Origin: Oscillospiraceae bacterium
GTDB taxonomy: Bacteria > Bacillota_A > Clostridia > Oscillospirales > Oscillospiraceae
NCBI GenBank assembly: GCA_017516785.1
Contig: JAFXAV010000061.1
Span: forward strand, 1-18,424
Length of the DNA stretch: 18,424 nucleotides
Reading direction: 5' to 3'
In this document: piece by piece, positions 6,774 to 14,490 of the stretch
Layout: each line of letters begins with the position of its first letter
Position numbering within the stretch: position 1 is the first letter of the stretch
Notes under the pieces: generated by a model
What the model saw: only the letters and a program-made list of their open reading frames with translations
What the model was told of the DNA's origin: nothing
Database searches by the model: none
Translations under genes and position numbers: made by a program

Positions 6774-8432
6774 TTAGGCCTTTTCCAGAGCCAGGGTTCT
6801 GGTGGTCAGGTCGCAGACTTCGGCGGGGCCGTAGTACTGGATAGCGCCGGGATAGGTGAAGCAGGTTTCCACTGCCCACTGATCTCTGTGCTGTGCGAAA
6901 TAGGTGAAGGGAGCGCCGTCCAGCTCAACCAGAGCTTTGCGGATAACGGGCTTGTCCTCACCGTTTCTTCTTTCGATATTCATCATCTTGGTCATGGGCA
7001 TGCCGCCTGCGTTCCATTCTTCGGCGGGCTTTGCCAGGTTGGAGACCTTGGACAGGTAGCCGGTGTAGCCATACTGGATCAGCATGAATGCGTTGTAGCC
7101 CAGGGAGTAGCAGTAGTCAGCATCGAAGTTGGAGGGGAAAGCGCAGCGGCCTTCGTAACCAAAGAAGTGATGCTGGGTGCCGTACTTGCCAACATAGGTG
7201 CCGGCAGCCTTGCGGGCAGCCAGGACGTCACCGACCAGAGCTGCGAACAGCTTCTCGGACTCGATCAGGGAGACCTGAACGTTGCCGTGAGGATCGCGCT
7301 CCAGGAACAGCTGCTGCTGGATGTTCTCGGGCAGGATTGCGAAGACAGCCATGGACTCCTTGGTCAGGCCATTTTCGATGAAAGCGTACTTGTCAGCCCA
7401 GGTGGGCAGGGCGTTGAACTGAGCGGTCTTTTCGCCGGCCAGCAGCTCGTTGATCTCAGCGATCAGAACGGAGAATTCGGGGACGAACTCAACAATGCCC
7501 TCGGGGATAACAGCAACACCGAAGTTCATGCCCTTTGCGGCACGGGCGCAGACGGAGTCAGCGATCTGCTCGGCAATCTGGGACAGGGACATCTTCTTGG
7601 CAGCCACTTCTTCGCCGATCAGGCAGATGTTGGGCTGGCACTCCAGAGCGCACTCCAGAGCGACGTGAGAAGCGGAGCGGCCCATAACCTTGATGAAGTG
7701 CCAGTACTTCTTGGCGGAGTTGGCATCACGCTGGATGTTGCCGATCAGCTCAGAGTAGGTCTTGGTGGCGGTGTCGAAGCCGAAGGAGCACTCGATGTCC
7801 TCGTTCTTCAGGTCGCCGTCGATGGTCTTGGGGCAGCCGATGACCTGGATGCCGGTGTTGTGAGCAGCACAGTACTCGGCCAGGACAGCAGCGTTGGTGT
7901 TGGAGTCGTCGCCGCCGATGATGACCAGAGCGGTGACACCGTGCTTCTTGCAGTTTTCAACGACAACTTCGAACTGAGCTTCAGTTTCCAGCTTGGTGCG
8001 GCCGGAACCGATGATGTCGAAGCCGCCGGTGTTGCGGTACTGGTTGATGTATTCATCGTCGAAGATGATGTACTTGTCATCCAGCAGGCCGCTGGGGCCG
8101 CCCTTGAAGCCGTACAGAACATTTTCATTGTTGGTGGCCTTCAGAGCATCGTACAGGCCGCAGACCACATTGTGGCCGCCGGGAGCCTGACCGCCGGACA
8201 GGATGACGCCGACTACATGCTTCTTGGCTTCAGAGGTGTTCTGGCCCTTCTGGAAGGTGATTTCATTCTTGCCGTAGGTGTTGGGGAACAGAGCCTTGAT
8301 CTTCTCCTGGTCAGCAACACTTTCAGTGGGATTGCCATTCTGGACGCAGATTTCGGAGATACCGTTTCTCAGCATACCGGGCAGCTTGGGCTGGTACTGG
8401 TATCTTGCGATCTGCAGGGGGGAAAGTTTCAT
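6774..8432 (-). CDS. pfp: Diphosphate-fructose-6-phosphate 1-phosphotransferase (PPi-PFK, long form)
   Basis: Converts fructose 6-phosphate to fructose 1,6-bisphosphate using pyrophosphate instead of ATP, reversibly, in the cytoplasm. The 552-residue length is that of long PPi-dependent enzymes rather than ATP-PFK (about 320). Motifs: [14 protein letters not shown] near residues 75-88; GGDDSNTN at 173-180, where the second Asp of GGDD is the signature of PPi use; PKTIDGDL at 201-208 with the catalytic Asp; and MGRSASH at 250-256 for the sugar phosphate. The start ATG (8432) follows TAAGGAG. It is divergent from the aldolase gene, the next step of glycolysis, and has its own promoter and terminator. 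Confidence 0.95.
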   Translation of the reverse strand: MKLSPLQIARYQYQPKLPGMLRNGISEICVQNGNPTESVADQEKIKALFPNTYGKNEITFQKGQNTSEAKKHVVGVILSGGQAPGGHNVVCGLYDALKATNNENVLYGFKGGPSGLLDDKYIIFDDEYINQYRNTGGFDIIGSGRTKLETEAQFEVVVENCKKHGVTALVIIGGDDSNTNAAVLAEYCAAHNTGIQVIGCPKTIDGDLKNEDIECSFGFDTATKTYSELIGNIQRDANSAKKYWHFIKVMGRSASHVALECALECQPNICLIGEEVAAKKMSLSQIAEQIADSVCARAAKGMNFGVAVIPEGIVEFVPEFSVLIAEINELLAGEKTAQFNALPTWADKYAFIENGLTKESMAVFAILPENIQQQLFLERDPHGNVQVSLIESEKLFAALVGDVLAARKAAGTYVGKYGTQHHFFGYEGRCAFPSNFDADYCYSLGYNAFMLIQYGYTGYLSKVSNLAKPAEEWNAGGMPMTKMMNIERRNGEDKPVIRKALVELDGAPFTYFAQHRDQWAVETCFTYPGAIQYYGPAEVCDLTTRTLALEKA

Positions 8433-8478
8433 ATTTAAAACACTCCTTATGTTGATTTGAATAGAATGCTACATGCAG

Positions 8479-8507
8479 ATTATACATGATTTGGGACGAA
8501 ACGTAAA
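8479..8507 (-). promoter_or_regulatory. pfp promoter
   Basis: On the minus strand TTTACG (8507-8502) and a perfect TATAAT (8484-8479) are separated by 17 bases, about 50 bases before the pfp start. Confidence 0.65.
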
Positions 8508-8675
8508 TAGCCATTTCCAATGATTTTCCCGGGAGAAAGGTGGATTTTTTCCATAGTTATGCCGATATGTTTGCGAAAACGGTTGCAAGGCAGGGAACAA
8601 ACGGCATTTCTCCGGGGGAAGATTTGGCGCGTCACAGTTTCGTGTTGTTGCGTACCCTTTTTCGAAACATTGATA

Positions 8676-8703
8676 TTGAAATGCAGGAAATTTGTGCTAT
8701 AAT
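8676..8703 (+). promoter_or_regulatory. fba promoter
   Basis: TTGAAA (8676-8681) and TATAAT (8698-8703) are separated by 16 bases. The 5' leader contains a small GCGGC/GCCGC hairpin (8718-8732). The rest of the 323-base divergent region (8508-8675) shows no feature I can name. Confidence 0.75.
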
Positions 8704-8755
8704 AAACATGAATTACTGCGGCCTTGAGCCGCTGAATTAAGAAAGGATTGATACC

Positions 8756-9724
8756 ATGGCTCTTGTTACTACTACTGAGATGTTCAAGAAGGCATACAAC
8801 GGCGGTTACGCTGTCGGCGCTTTCAACGTCAACAACATGGAAATCGTTCAGGCTATCACCGAGGCTTGCCGCGAGGAGAACGCTCCCGTTATCCTGCAGG
8901 TTTCCAAGGGTGCTCGCCAGTACGCCAACGCTACCTATCTGGTGAAGATGGTTGAGGCTGCTGTTATCGAATGCCCCAATATTCCCATTGCTCTGCATCT
9001 GGACCACGGCGACAGCTTCGAGACCTGCAAGTCCTGCATCGATGGCGGCTTCACTTCCGTCATGATCGACGCTTCCTCCCAGTCTTTCGAAGACAACATT
9101 GCCATCACCAAGAAGGTCGTTGAGTATGCTCATGACCACGGTGTCGTCGTTGAGGCTGAGCTGGGCTCCCTGGCCGGCATCGAAGACGAAGTCAATGTCT
9201 CCGCTGAAGCTGCTTCCTACACCCGTCCCGAAGAAGTCGAAGAGTTCGTTACCCGCACCGGCTGCGACTCCCTGGCTATCGCTATCGGCACCTCCCACGG
9301 CGCTTACAAGTTCACTCCTGAGCAGTGCACCGTGAATGAGCAGGGTATCCTGGTTCCTCCCGCTCTGCGTTTCGACGTTCTGGAAGAAGTCACCAAGCGT
9401 CTGCCCGGCTTCCCCATCGTCCTGCACGGTTCTTCCTCCGTTCCTCAGGACTATGTTGCCATGGTTAACGCCTACGGCGGCAAGATGCCCAACGCTATCG
9501 GTGTTCCCGAAGAGCAGCTGCGCAAGGCAGCAGGTCTGTCCGTCTGCAAGATCAACATCGACTCCGACCTGCGTCTGGCAATGACCGGCACCATCCGTAA
9601 GCACTTCGCTGAGAATCCCTCTCACTTCGACCCCCGTCAGTACCTGAAGCCCGCCCGTGCAAACATCAAGGAAGTTGTCCGCCACAAGCTGATCAACGTC
9701 CTGGGCTGCGCCGGCAAGGCATAA
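8756..9724 (+). CDS. fba: Class II fructose-1,6-bisphosphate aldolase
   Basis: Zinc-dependent aldolase that splits fructose 1,6-bisphosphate into dihydroxyacetone phosphate and glyceraldehyde 3-phosphate, taking the product of the neighbouring PPi-PFK. 322 residues, in the class IIB range. Visible motifs: YAVGAFNVNNME near residues 18-29; LHLDHGDSFETC with catalytic D83 and zinc ligand H84; EAELGSLAGIEDEVN; GTSHGAYKF with a further zinc-binding His; and VLHGSSSVP with the third. The start ATG 8756 is preceded by AAAGGAT about 9 bases upstream. The strongly biased codons (AAG, CTG, GCT) and good promoter suggest high expression. It ends at a strong terminator. Confidence 0.97.
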   Translation: MALVTTTEMFKKAYNGGYAVGAFNVNNMEIVQAITEACREENAPVILQVSKGARQYANATYLVKMVEAAVIECPNIPIALHLDHGDSFETCKSCIDGGFTSVMIDASSQSFEDNIAITKKVVEYAHDHGVVVEAELGSLAGIEDEVNVSAEAASYTRPEEVEEFVTRTGCDSLAIAIGTSHGAYKFTPEQCTVNEQGILVPPALRFDVLEEVTKRLPGFPIVLHGSSSVPQDYVAMVNAYGGKMPNAIGVPEEQLRKAAGLSVCKINIDSDLRLAMTGTIRKHFAENPSHFDPRQYLKPARANIKEVVRHKLINVLGCAGKA

Positions 9725-9746
9725 GAGCTTTTCTACTTAATAAAAA

Positions 9747-9774
9747 GGACTCCCGAGGAATCGGGAGTCTTTTT
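9747..9774. terminator. fba terminator (bidirectional; left twin)
   Basis: GACTCCCGA, loop GGAA, TCGGGAGTC is a perfect 9-bp stem followed by TTTTT. The A-run before it gives U's on the minus strand, where it directly follows the stop of the small minus-strand gene. It is identical at 27 of 28 positions to the hairpin at 10606-10633. Confidence 0.9.
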
Positions 9775-9979
9775 ATATGCGATTTTTCAGAAAATCAATG
9801 GTTTCCTCTATACATCTGCAGCGATCGCCGGCATCATTTCTGGGCAGAGAAAAGAACATGACCTCCCAGTCGGGACGAAGGACAGTATACCTGCGGATGA
9901 CTGCCTTGATGATTTCGGATAACTCAGAATCATTGGCGCATTGGATCTTGTCAAGCGTGAATTGAATATCTTCGGCCAT
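9773..9979 (-). CDS. Small uncharacterised protein
   Basis: 68 residues from ATG 9979. GTG 9994 or TTG 10000 would extend it to 75; none has a strong ribosome binding site, so the start is uncertain. The sequence is hydrophilic and helical-looking with a compact core (NDSELSEIIKAVIRRYTVLRPDWEVMFFSL). The RRY...PDWEV pattern recalls short hypothetical proteins common in Oscillospiraceae, but I know no function. No signal peptide or membrane segment. It is divergent from two small XRE regulators across a palindrome-bearing intergenic region and ends in the T-run of the fba terminator. Confidence 0.65.
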   Translation of the reverse strand: MAEDIQFTLDKIQCANDSELSEIIKAVIRRYTVLRPDWEVMFFSLPRNDAGDRCRCIEETIDFLKNRI

Positions 9980-10010
9980 AGTAGTCAAGCTCACTCTCAA
10001 AATGAAATTG

Positions 10011-10086
10011 ATTGACCAGTATCGCGGTCAATATACGGAATGATAATAACATAAAATATCGGTAATTGCAACCAATACTGGTCAAT
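10011..10086. promoter_or_regulatory. Divergent control region with inverted repeats
   Basis: ATTGACC-N8-GGTCAAT (10011-10032) is an operator-like palindrome, and its left part ATTGACCAGTAT recurs as a perfect inverted copy ATACTGGTCAAT at 10075-10086. A minus-strand promoter fits between them: TTGCAA (10071-10066), 17 bases, TATTAT (10048-10043). The plus-strand promoter is not resolved. The layout suits autoregulation by the adjacent XRE protein; that is inference. Confidence 0.55.
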
Positions 10087-10107
10087 GGCGATTGCCGAGG
10101 TGAGAGT

Positions 10108-10365
10108 GTGGAACAGAAGATCAGACGCGACAGGAACATGGGTGATAATCTGAGAAGACTCAGACATGCGGCTGGATTATCTCAGGAAAAGATTTGTGCA
10201 GAATTGCAGTGCCGAGGCTGCGATATTGGAAGAACTACCTATGCAAAGTACGAATCCGGTGAGCTGAATATCCGCGCAAGTGTGATTATTGAACTGCGGA
10301 AAATCTATAAATGCAGTTATGACGAGTTTTTCGTCGGACTTGACATTGAGGTAGATACTGATTGA
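10108..10365 (+). CDS. XRE-family helix-turn-helix regulator
   Basis: 85-residue DNA-binding protein dominated by one Cro/C1-type HTH (GDNLRRLRHAAGLSQEKICAELQ, recognition region RTTYAKYESGE, then IRASVIIELRKIYKCSYDEFF). It probably represses nearby promoters. GTG 10108 is preceded by GAGGTGAG (10097-10104) at a rather short gap; ATG 10138 is the alternative and keeps the whole HTH. TTG 10066 would run through the operator and is rejected. The stop is one base from the ATG of the next XRE gene, so the two are translationally coupled. Confidence 0.8.
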   Translation: MEQKIRRDRNMGDNLRRLRHAAGLSQEKICAELQCRGCDIGRTTYAKYESGELNIRASVIIELRKIYKCSYDEFFVGLDIEVDTD

Positions 10366-10366
10366 T

Positions 10367-10600
10367 ATGGAATTAACCTTTGGCGAGAAGATCAAACTTC
10401 TCCGGGAAGAAAAGGAAATGAATCAGAGCGAGTTGGGAAGAGCAGTCAACATGACCCAAAGAAAGGTATCCTATATTGAACGGGACAGATATGAACCCGG
10501 TCTGAAGGATATCAGGGCGCTGTGCAGCTTTTTCAATGTGTCGGCTGACTACCTGCTGGGATTTTCCAGAAACCTGCCATATCCGAGAAGAAATAAATGA
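10367..10600 (+). CDS. Second small XRE-family regulator
   Basis: 77 residues, essentially one Cro/C1 HTH (FGEKIKLLREEKEMNQSELGRAVNMTQRKVSYIERDRYEP) followed by DIRALCSFFNVSADYLLG, the usual end of XRE domains. There is no effector domain. The ATG lies one base after the TGA of the previous XRE gene, with no strong ribosome binding site of its own, which implies coupled translation. The two HTH proteins are different subtypes, not a recent duplication. It ends just before the right twin terminator. Confidence 0.85.
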   Translation: MELTFGEKIKLLREEKEMNQSELGRAVNMTQRKVSYIERDRYEPGLKDIRALCSFFNVSADYLLGFSRNLPYPRRNK

Positions 10601-10605
10601 TTATG

Positions 10606-10635
10606 GGACTCCCGAGCAATCGGGAGTCTTTTTTT
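10606..10635 (+). terminator. Terminator of the XRE pair (right twin)
   Basis: GACTCCCGA, loop GCAA, TCGGGAGTC, then seven T's. It differs from the fba terminator at 9747-9774 by a single loop base. Confidence 0.92.
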
Positions 10636-10695
10636 GTTTGTATTGATGCGGGAACTTCTGGACAGTTGCAGCAAAATTCCTTTTCATCTTCTTTG

Positions 10696-10724
10696 TTGCA
10701 ATCCGGGAAAAAGAGGAATATAAT
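10696..10724 (+). promoter_or_regulatory. Promoter of the DUF5662/GH13 operon
   Basis: TTGCAA (10696-10701), 17 bases, TATAAT (10719-10724), about 37 bases before the first start codon. Confidence 0.75.
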
Positions 10725-10760
10725 AAGGAGTATCTTTGAAAAGCGAAAGGGGGCCGGGCG

Positions 10761-11309
10761 ATGAAAGTATGGAAACACCTGAAAACCATCAGCCGGCACA
10801 AATGGCTCGTCATGATAGGCTGCTTCCGGGTTGGCCTGATCCGCCAGGGGCTTGCCCATGATCTTTCCAAATACGGGCCCACAGAGTTTCTGACCGGTGT
10901 CCGCTACTTCCAGGGAAACCGCAGTCCCAATGCGGCGGAGCGGGAACTGAAAGGCTACTCCGAAGCCTGGATGCACCACAAGGGCCGCAACAAGCACCAC
11001 TATGAATACTGGACGGATCTGGATCTGAAGACCCGGAAATACGAATCCTTCCCCATGCCCCGGAAGTATCTGGTGGAGATGATCATGGACCGCCGTGCGG
11101 CGTGCCTGGTGTATGAGGGAAAGAATTACACTCCGGCCTCGGCCCTGAATTATTTTCTAAAAAGTAAAGAGCGCCTATTGATGCATCCCCAGACCCAGCA
11201 GGAACTGGAATATCTCCTGACCATGCTCCGGGACGAGGGCGAAGAAACGACGTTCCGATATCTGAAAAACAATGTGCTGAAAGGGAAACCTTTTCCCTGG
11301 GAAGCCTGA
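10761..11309 (+). CDS. DUF5662-type protein
   Basis: 182-residue cytoplasmic protein resembling the DUF5662 family of unknown function. It is rich in His and Asp in HD-like contexts: LAHDLSKYGPTEF near residue 32 and MHHKGRNKHHYEYW near residues 71-84, which look like metal-binding sites of an alpha-helical hydrolase, although no activity is established. ATG 10761 follows AAAGGGGG by about 7 bases. It has its own consensus promoter, and only 15 bases separate its stop from the GH13 gene, so the two are very probably co-transcribed. Confidence 0.8.
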   Translation: MKVWKHLKTISRHKWLVMIGCFRVGLIRQGLAHDLSKYGPTEFLTGVRYFQGNRSPNAAERELKGYSEAWMHHKGRNKHHYEYWTDLDLKTRKYESFPMPRKYLVEMIMDRRAACLVYEGKNYTPASALNYFLKSKERLLMHPQTQQELEYLLTMLRDEGEETTFRYLKNNVLKGKPFPWEA

Positions 11310-11324
11310 CAGGAGGAACAAAAG

Positions 11325-12884
11325 ATGGCAGCAAGTTGGCTCAAAAACGCAGTATTTTACGAAATTTATCCCCAGTCCTTTTACGATAGCGACGGGGATG
11401 GCATCGGCGATTTTCAGGGAATCATCCAGAAGCTGGACTATATCAAAAGTCTCGGCTGCAATGCCCTGTGGCTGAATCCCTGCTTCGATTCTCCTTTTAA
11501 GGATGCAGGTTACGATGTCCGTGATTATAAAAAGGTCGCACCCCGCTACGGTACCAACGAGGATCTGAAGGAACTCTTCGACACCGCCCACAGCAAGGGC
11601 ATCCGTGTGATTCTGGACCTGGTTCCCGGTCACACCAGCGAAGAGCATCCCTGGTTTCTGGAAAGCAGCCGGGATGAACCCAATGAGATGTACGACCGTT
11701 ATGTCTGGACCGACGGCCCCTTCTCCCGGGGTGACGGCATGGTGGTCATCGGCGGCGAAGTCCAGCGGCCTGCTACATATATTGTCAATTTCTTCAAGTG
11801 TCAGCCTGCCCTGAATTACGGCTATGCCAAGATTAACGAATCCTGGCAGCAGCCCATCGATGCCCCGGGTCCCATGGCCACCCGAGAGGCTATGAAGGAT
11901 GTGATGCGGTTCTGGCTGGATATGGGATGCGACGGCTTCCGGGTGGATATGGCCGGCAGTCTGGTGAAAAATGATGAGGGCAATCTTGCAACCATGGAAG
12001 TATGGCGGGATATGGCCGGCGCCATTCATCGGGAATATCCTGAGGCGGTGCTGGTGTCCGAGTGGGGCGCTCCCGAAAAGGCTCTGAACTGCGGTTTTGA
12101 TATGGACTTCTATCTGGACTGGGATCAGTCCGGCGGCGCGCTGCTGATGCGAAAGTACAATACCGCCCCTCAGACCATGGAGGTCACCGACAACAAAAGC
12201 TATTTCCATGCGGATTCCGATGCGGATGTGACGGGTTTCCTGGCTGACTACCTGCCCAAGTATGAGGCCGCCAAAGGCAAGGGCCTTTTCTGCTTCATCA
12301 CCGGCAATCATGACATCATCCGGGCGGAGTACGGTCTGGAGGATCAGGAGCTGCGGCTGGCTTATGCCATGCTTATGACCATGCCCGGCGCGCCTTTCCT
12401 TTACTACGGCGATGAAATTGCCATGCGCTATCAGGTTCTGCCCTCCAAGGAGGGCGGCTATGCCCGTACCGGTTCCCGTACCCCTATGCAGTGGGATGTG
12501 AGCAAGAATCTGGGTTTCTCTGTCAATGACCATGAAAATCTCTATCTGCCCATTGACCACAGTGAGGATGCCCCCACTGTGGCGGAACAGGAGCAGGACC
12601 CTGATTCGATGCTCCATCATGTCCGGGGTCTGATCTACCTGCGGCAGAACCATCCTGATCTGGGCAATTACAGTCCCTTTGAGGTTTACTATGCCGAGAA
12701 GGGAAGCAGACTCTTTGCCTACAAGCGGGGGAAGATGATCGTCTGCGTCAACCCTTCCCGGGAGGAACTTCAGCTGAAGGTTTCCGGCTCCTGGCGGCGG
12801 ATTTACACCATCGGTCAGGCGGAAGGAATCGGCAATACCCTCCATATGGGCCCCCAGAGTTTTACCGTCATCGAACCGGTCTGA
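11325..12884 (+). CDS. GH13 family glycoside hydrolase (alpha-glucosidase/alpha-amylase type)
   Basis: 519 residues with no signal peptide, so it acts on alpha-glucosides in the cytoplasm. It is a (beta/alpha)8 GH13 enzyme: YEIYPQSFYDSDGDGIGDFQG at the N terminus; region I DLVPGHTSEEHPWF (98-111); region II GFRVDMA with nucleophile D208; region III SEWGAP with acid/base E246; region IV TGNHD with D330; and a short C-terminal beta domain. Region I has Gly where most members have Asn (DxxxNH), an unusual feature. The DSDGDGIGD loop is like those of oligo-1,6-glucosidase and trehalose/sucrose-type hydrolases, but the substrate cannot be assigned. AGGAGGA precedes the ATG. It follows the DUF5662 gene by 15 bases and has no obvious terminator before the tRNA promoter. 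Confidence 0.9.
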   Translation: MAASWLKNAVFYEIYPQSFYDSDGDGIGDFQGIIQKLDYIKSLGCNALWLNPCFDSPFKDAGYDVRDYKKVAPRYGTNEDLKELFDTAHSKGIRVILDLVPGHTSEEHPWFLESSRDEPNEMYDRYVWTDGPFSRGDGMVVIGGEVQRPATYIVNFFKCQPALNYGYAKINESWQQPIDAPGPMATREAMKDVMRFWLDMGCDGFRVDMAGSLVKNDEGNLATMEVWRDMAGAIHREYPEAVLVSEWGAPEKALNCGFDMDFYLDWDQSGGALLMRKYNTAPQTMEVTDNKSYFHADSDADVTGFLADYLPKYEAAKGKGLFCFITGNHDIIRAEYGLEDQELRLAYAMLMTMPGAPFLYYGDEIAMRYQVLPSKEGGYARTGSRTPMQWDVSKNLGFSVNDHENLYLPIDHSEDAPTVAEQEQDPDSMLHHVRGLIYLRQNHPDLGNYSPFEVYYAEKGSRLFAYKRGKMIVCVNPSREELQLKVSGSWRRIYTIGQAEGIGNTLHMGPQSFTVIEPV

Positions 12885-12912
12885 AAATATTCGAAAAATA
12901 TTAAAAAAGTAC

Positions 12913-12940
12913 TTGACTTTTTCTGTGGATTGGATATAAT
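12913..12940 (+). promoter_or_regulatory. tRNA-Gln promoter
   Basis: TTGACT (12913-12918), 16 bases, TATAAT (12935-12940), 17 bases before the tRNA. Confidence 0.85.
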
Positions 12941-12957
12941 ACTAACGTTCCACAGAT

Positions 12958-13031
12958 AGAGGATTTGTGTAACGGTAGCACACCGGACTCTGACTCCGTT
13001 TGCGGGGGTTCGAATCCCTCATCCTCTGCCA
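12958..13031 (+). tRNA. tRNA-Gln (anticodon CTG)
   Basis: Cloverleaf by eye: acceptor AGAGGAT/ATCCTCT; D stem GTGT/GCAC; anticodon arm CCGGA-CTCTGAC-TCCGT with CTG at 12990-12992 (one C-T mismatch at the outer pair); T arm GGGGG-TTCGAAT-CCCTC; discriminator G; and encoded CCA. It reads CAG codons. It is flanked by its own promoter and terminator, and an integrase gene lies just downstream, so its 3' half is a likely attachment site. Confidence 0.93.
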
Positions 13032-13040
13032 TTAGATTCA

Positions 13041-13075
13041 CCCTGGATTCTTCCGAATCCAGGGGTTTCTTTTTG
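13041..13075 (+). terminator. tRNA-Gln terminator
   Basis: CCCTGGATTC, loop TTCC, GAATCCAGGG is a perfect 10-bp stem followed by GTTTCTTTTT. Confidence 0.9.
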
Positions 13076-13081
13076 CCTTTC

Positions 13082-13128
13082 TCCGCTTTTGAGGTTCAGA
13101 TTGTTCTGAATTTCAGAAGCGGATTTTT
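13082..13128 (+). terminator. Nested hairpin, possible second terminator
   Basis: Outer arms TCCGCTT (13082-13088) and AAGCGGA (13117-13123) enclose a perfect TTCAGA-TTGT-TCTGAA hairpin (13095-13110); TTTTT follows. It may stop transcription approaching the integrase gene end from the left, or be part of the recombination region. Confidence 0.5.
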
Positions 13129-13151
13129 GTTTTCCCTTACGTTTTCCCTTA
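13129..13151. repeat. Tandem 11-mer next to the integrase stop
   Basis: GTTTTCCCTTA occurs twice, at 13129-13139 and 13141-13151, one base apart and directly abutting the integrase stop codon. Short direct repeats beside an integrase and its tRNA target can be arm-type binding sites of Tn916-class integrases; that role is inferred. Confidence 0.6.
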
Positions 13152-14354
13152 TCAGCTTACGGATTTGATGAAGTTTTCCATCCGGTTTGCGCTGTCTTTC
13201 TTCATCTTTTCGGTCACATGACCGTACACATCCAAGGTAAAAGCGGCAGTTGCGTGGCCCAAATTCTCTTGTACGGTCTTCACATCGTCACCGGATTTGA
13301 GAGAAACAACGGCGTAAGAGTGGCGAAGATCGTGAAATCTCACGGTAGGCATCCCCAGTTCACAGACCACCAACTTGAATGCCCGGTACAGTGCCTGGGG
13401 TGTGATGCGTGTACCGAACTCGTCCGTAAAGACAAGACCGTTTTCTTGAAACAGATCGCTGTTGTGCTTCCGGTTGAGGTCCTGTTCTTTCTTTGCCTGC
13501 CACAGAAGATCCATGACATAGGGTGCTGCGGTGATGGTTCTCTCCTTGCCGTTCTTGGTGGGAACCAGTGCGTACTTCTCCTTGTCACCTCGGACACCGC
13601 TTCTGAGACTCTGCAGCTGCTTGTCAATGAGAATCGTGCCATCTGTGAAGTCCACGCACTCCCATTGCAGACCGCAGACCTCACCTTCCCGGATGCCCGT
13701 GAACAGGGCAACCAAAAACATCTTCTCATATTTGTTGCCCTTGATGGCTCTGAGGAAGTCGGCAATCTGATGTTCGTTCAGCGGCTTGATTTTCTTCTTC
13801 GTCACCCGAGGAAGAATGCAAGGGTTCGAGGGATTGGTACGTATGTAATTGTTCAGTATGGCTTGCTGAAGTGCCTTGTGAAGAACACCGTGGATATTCT
13901 TGATGGTCTTGGCTGAGAGGGGCGGTCTGTTCTCGTCACCCTCGAATCTTTTGTTATAGAACTCCTGGATATCGTGTGTGGTTAGCGCATCCAACCGGAT
14001 TGCTCCGATGTTCGGCTTAATGTGGTTCTTGATTGTTGCCTGGTAGGAACTGACCGTGGAAGGCTTCACACCTTTGAGATAATCAGCTTGCCAGGTGTCC
14101 AGCCATTGGGCAACGGTCATCTTGTTCGGTGCAATGTAGGTTCCATCATCCAGAGCAGCGGTGGCAGCTTTCAGCTTCTGTGCTACTTCTTTCTGCGTCT
14201 TACCTGAGACGGATTTCTGAACCTGCTTGCCTGTGCCGGGGTCGAAGCCGACGGTGTATCTGGCTTCCCAGTATTCGTATTCCTTTCCGCCCCGGCGGAT
14301 GATTTTCTTACGGATGTTGCCGCAGCCTGCGGCGGTCTTCTTGCTGCTTGCCAT
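13152..14354 (-). CDS. int: Tyrosine recombinase / integrase (Tn916-phage type)
   Basis: 400-residue site-specific recombinase that integrates and excises a mobile element. It has an N-terminal AP2-like arm-binding region (residues 20-70: YWEARYTVGFDPGTGKQVQ...), a SAM-like core-binding domain (about 80-175) and a complete catalytic domain: R222 (TGIREGE), a likely beta-hairpin Lys near 268, H341 and R344 (HDLRH), H367 (LGHA) and the Tyr nucleophile 377 (DVYGH). It is intact and of normal length. ATG 14354 follows GAAAGGAG. It reads towards the tRNA-Gln 3' end about 120 bases away, the usual arrangement for an element inserted in a tRNA. No excisionase is seen beside it. Confidence 0.94.
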   Translation of the reverse strand: MASSKKTAAGCGNIRKKIIRRGGKEYEYWEARYTVGFDPGTGKQVQKSVSGKTQKEVAQKLKAATAALDDGTYIAPNKMTVAQWLDTWQADYLKGVKPSTVSSYQATIKNHIKPNIGAIRLDALTTHDIQEFYNKRFEGDENRPPLSAKTIKNIHGVLHKALQQAILNNYIRTNPSNPCILPRVTKKKIKPLNEHQIADFLRAIKGNKYEKMFLVALFTGIREGEVCGLQWECVDFTDGTILIDKQLQSLRSGVRGDKEKYALVPTKNGKERTITAAPYVMDLLWQAKKEQDLNRKHNSDLFQENGLVFTDEFGTRITPQALYRAFKLVVCELGMPTVRFHDLRHSYAVVSLKSGDDVKTVQENLGHATAAFTLDVYGHVTEKMKKDSANRMENFIKSVS

Positions 14355-14490
14355 GAATTTGCACTCCTTTCAAAAATGCCAAACAGCAGGTGCATGGTCA
14401 GTGTAACAACTGTTGGACATTGGCGCAAGGATGGGGGATTTTTTGAGAAAATTTTATAGAAACATCATATTAGAATTTTTGTTTGGTTAT

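Noticed and set aside
6753..8438. 561-residue plus-strand reading frame
   Set aside because: Exact antisense shadow of pfp, which has clear catalytic motifs, a ribosome binding site and a promoter; the shadow product is low-complexity with no motif.
8540..8740. 66-residue plus-strand ORF starting GTG between pfp and fba
   Set aside because: It runs through the fba -35/-10 and has no recognisable sequence features; probably a chance open frame.
8480..9685. 401-residue minus-strand reading frame
   Set aside because: Antisense to fba and overlapping the divergent promoters.
11175..12845. 556-residue minus-strand reading frame
   Set aside because: Antisense shadow of the GH13 gene.
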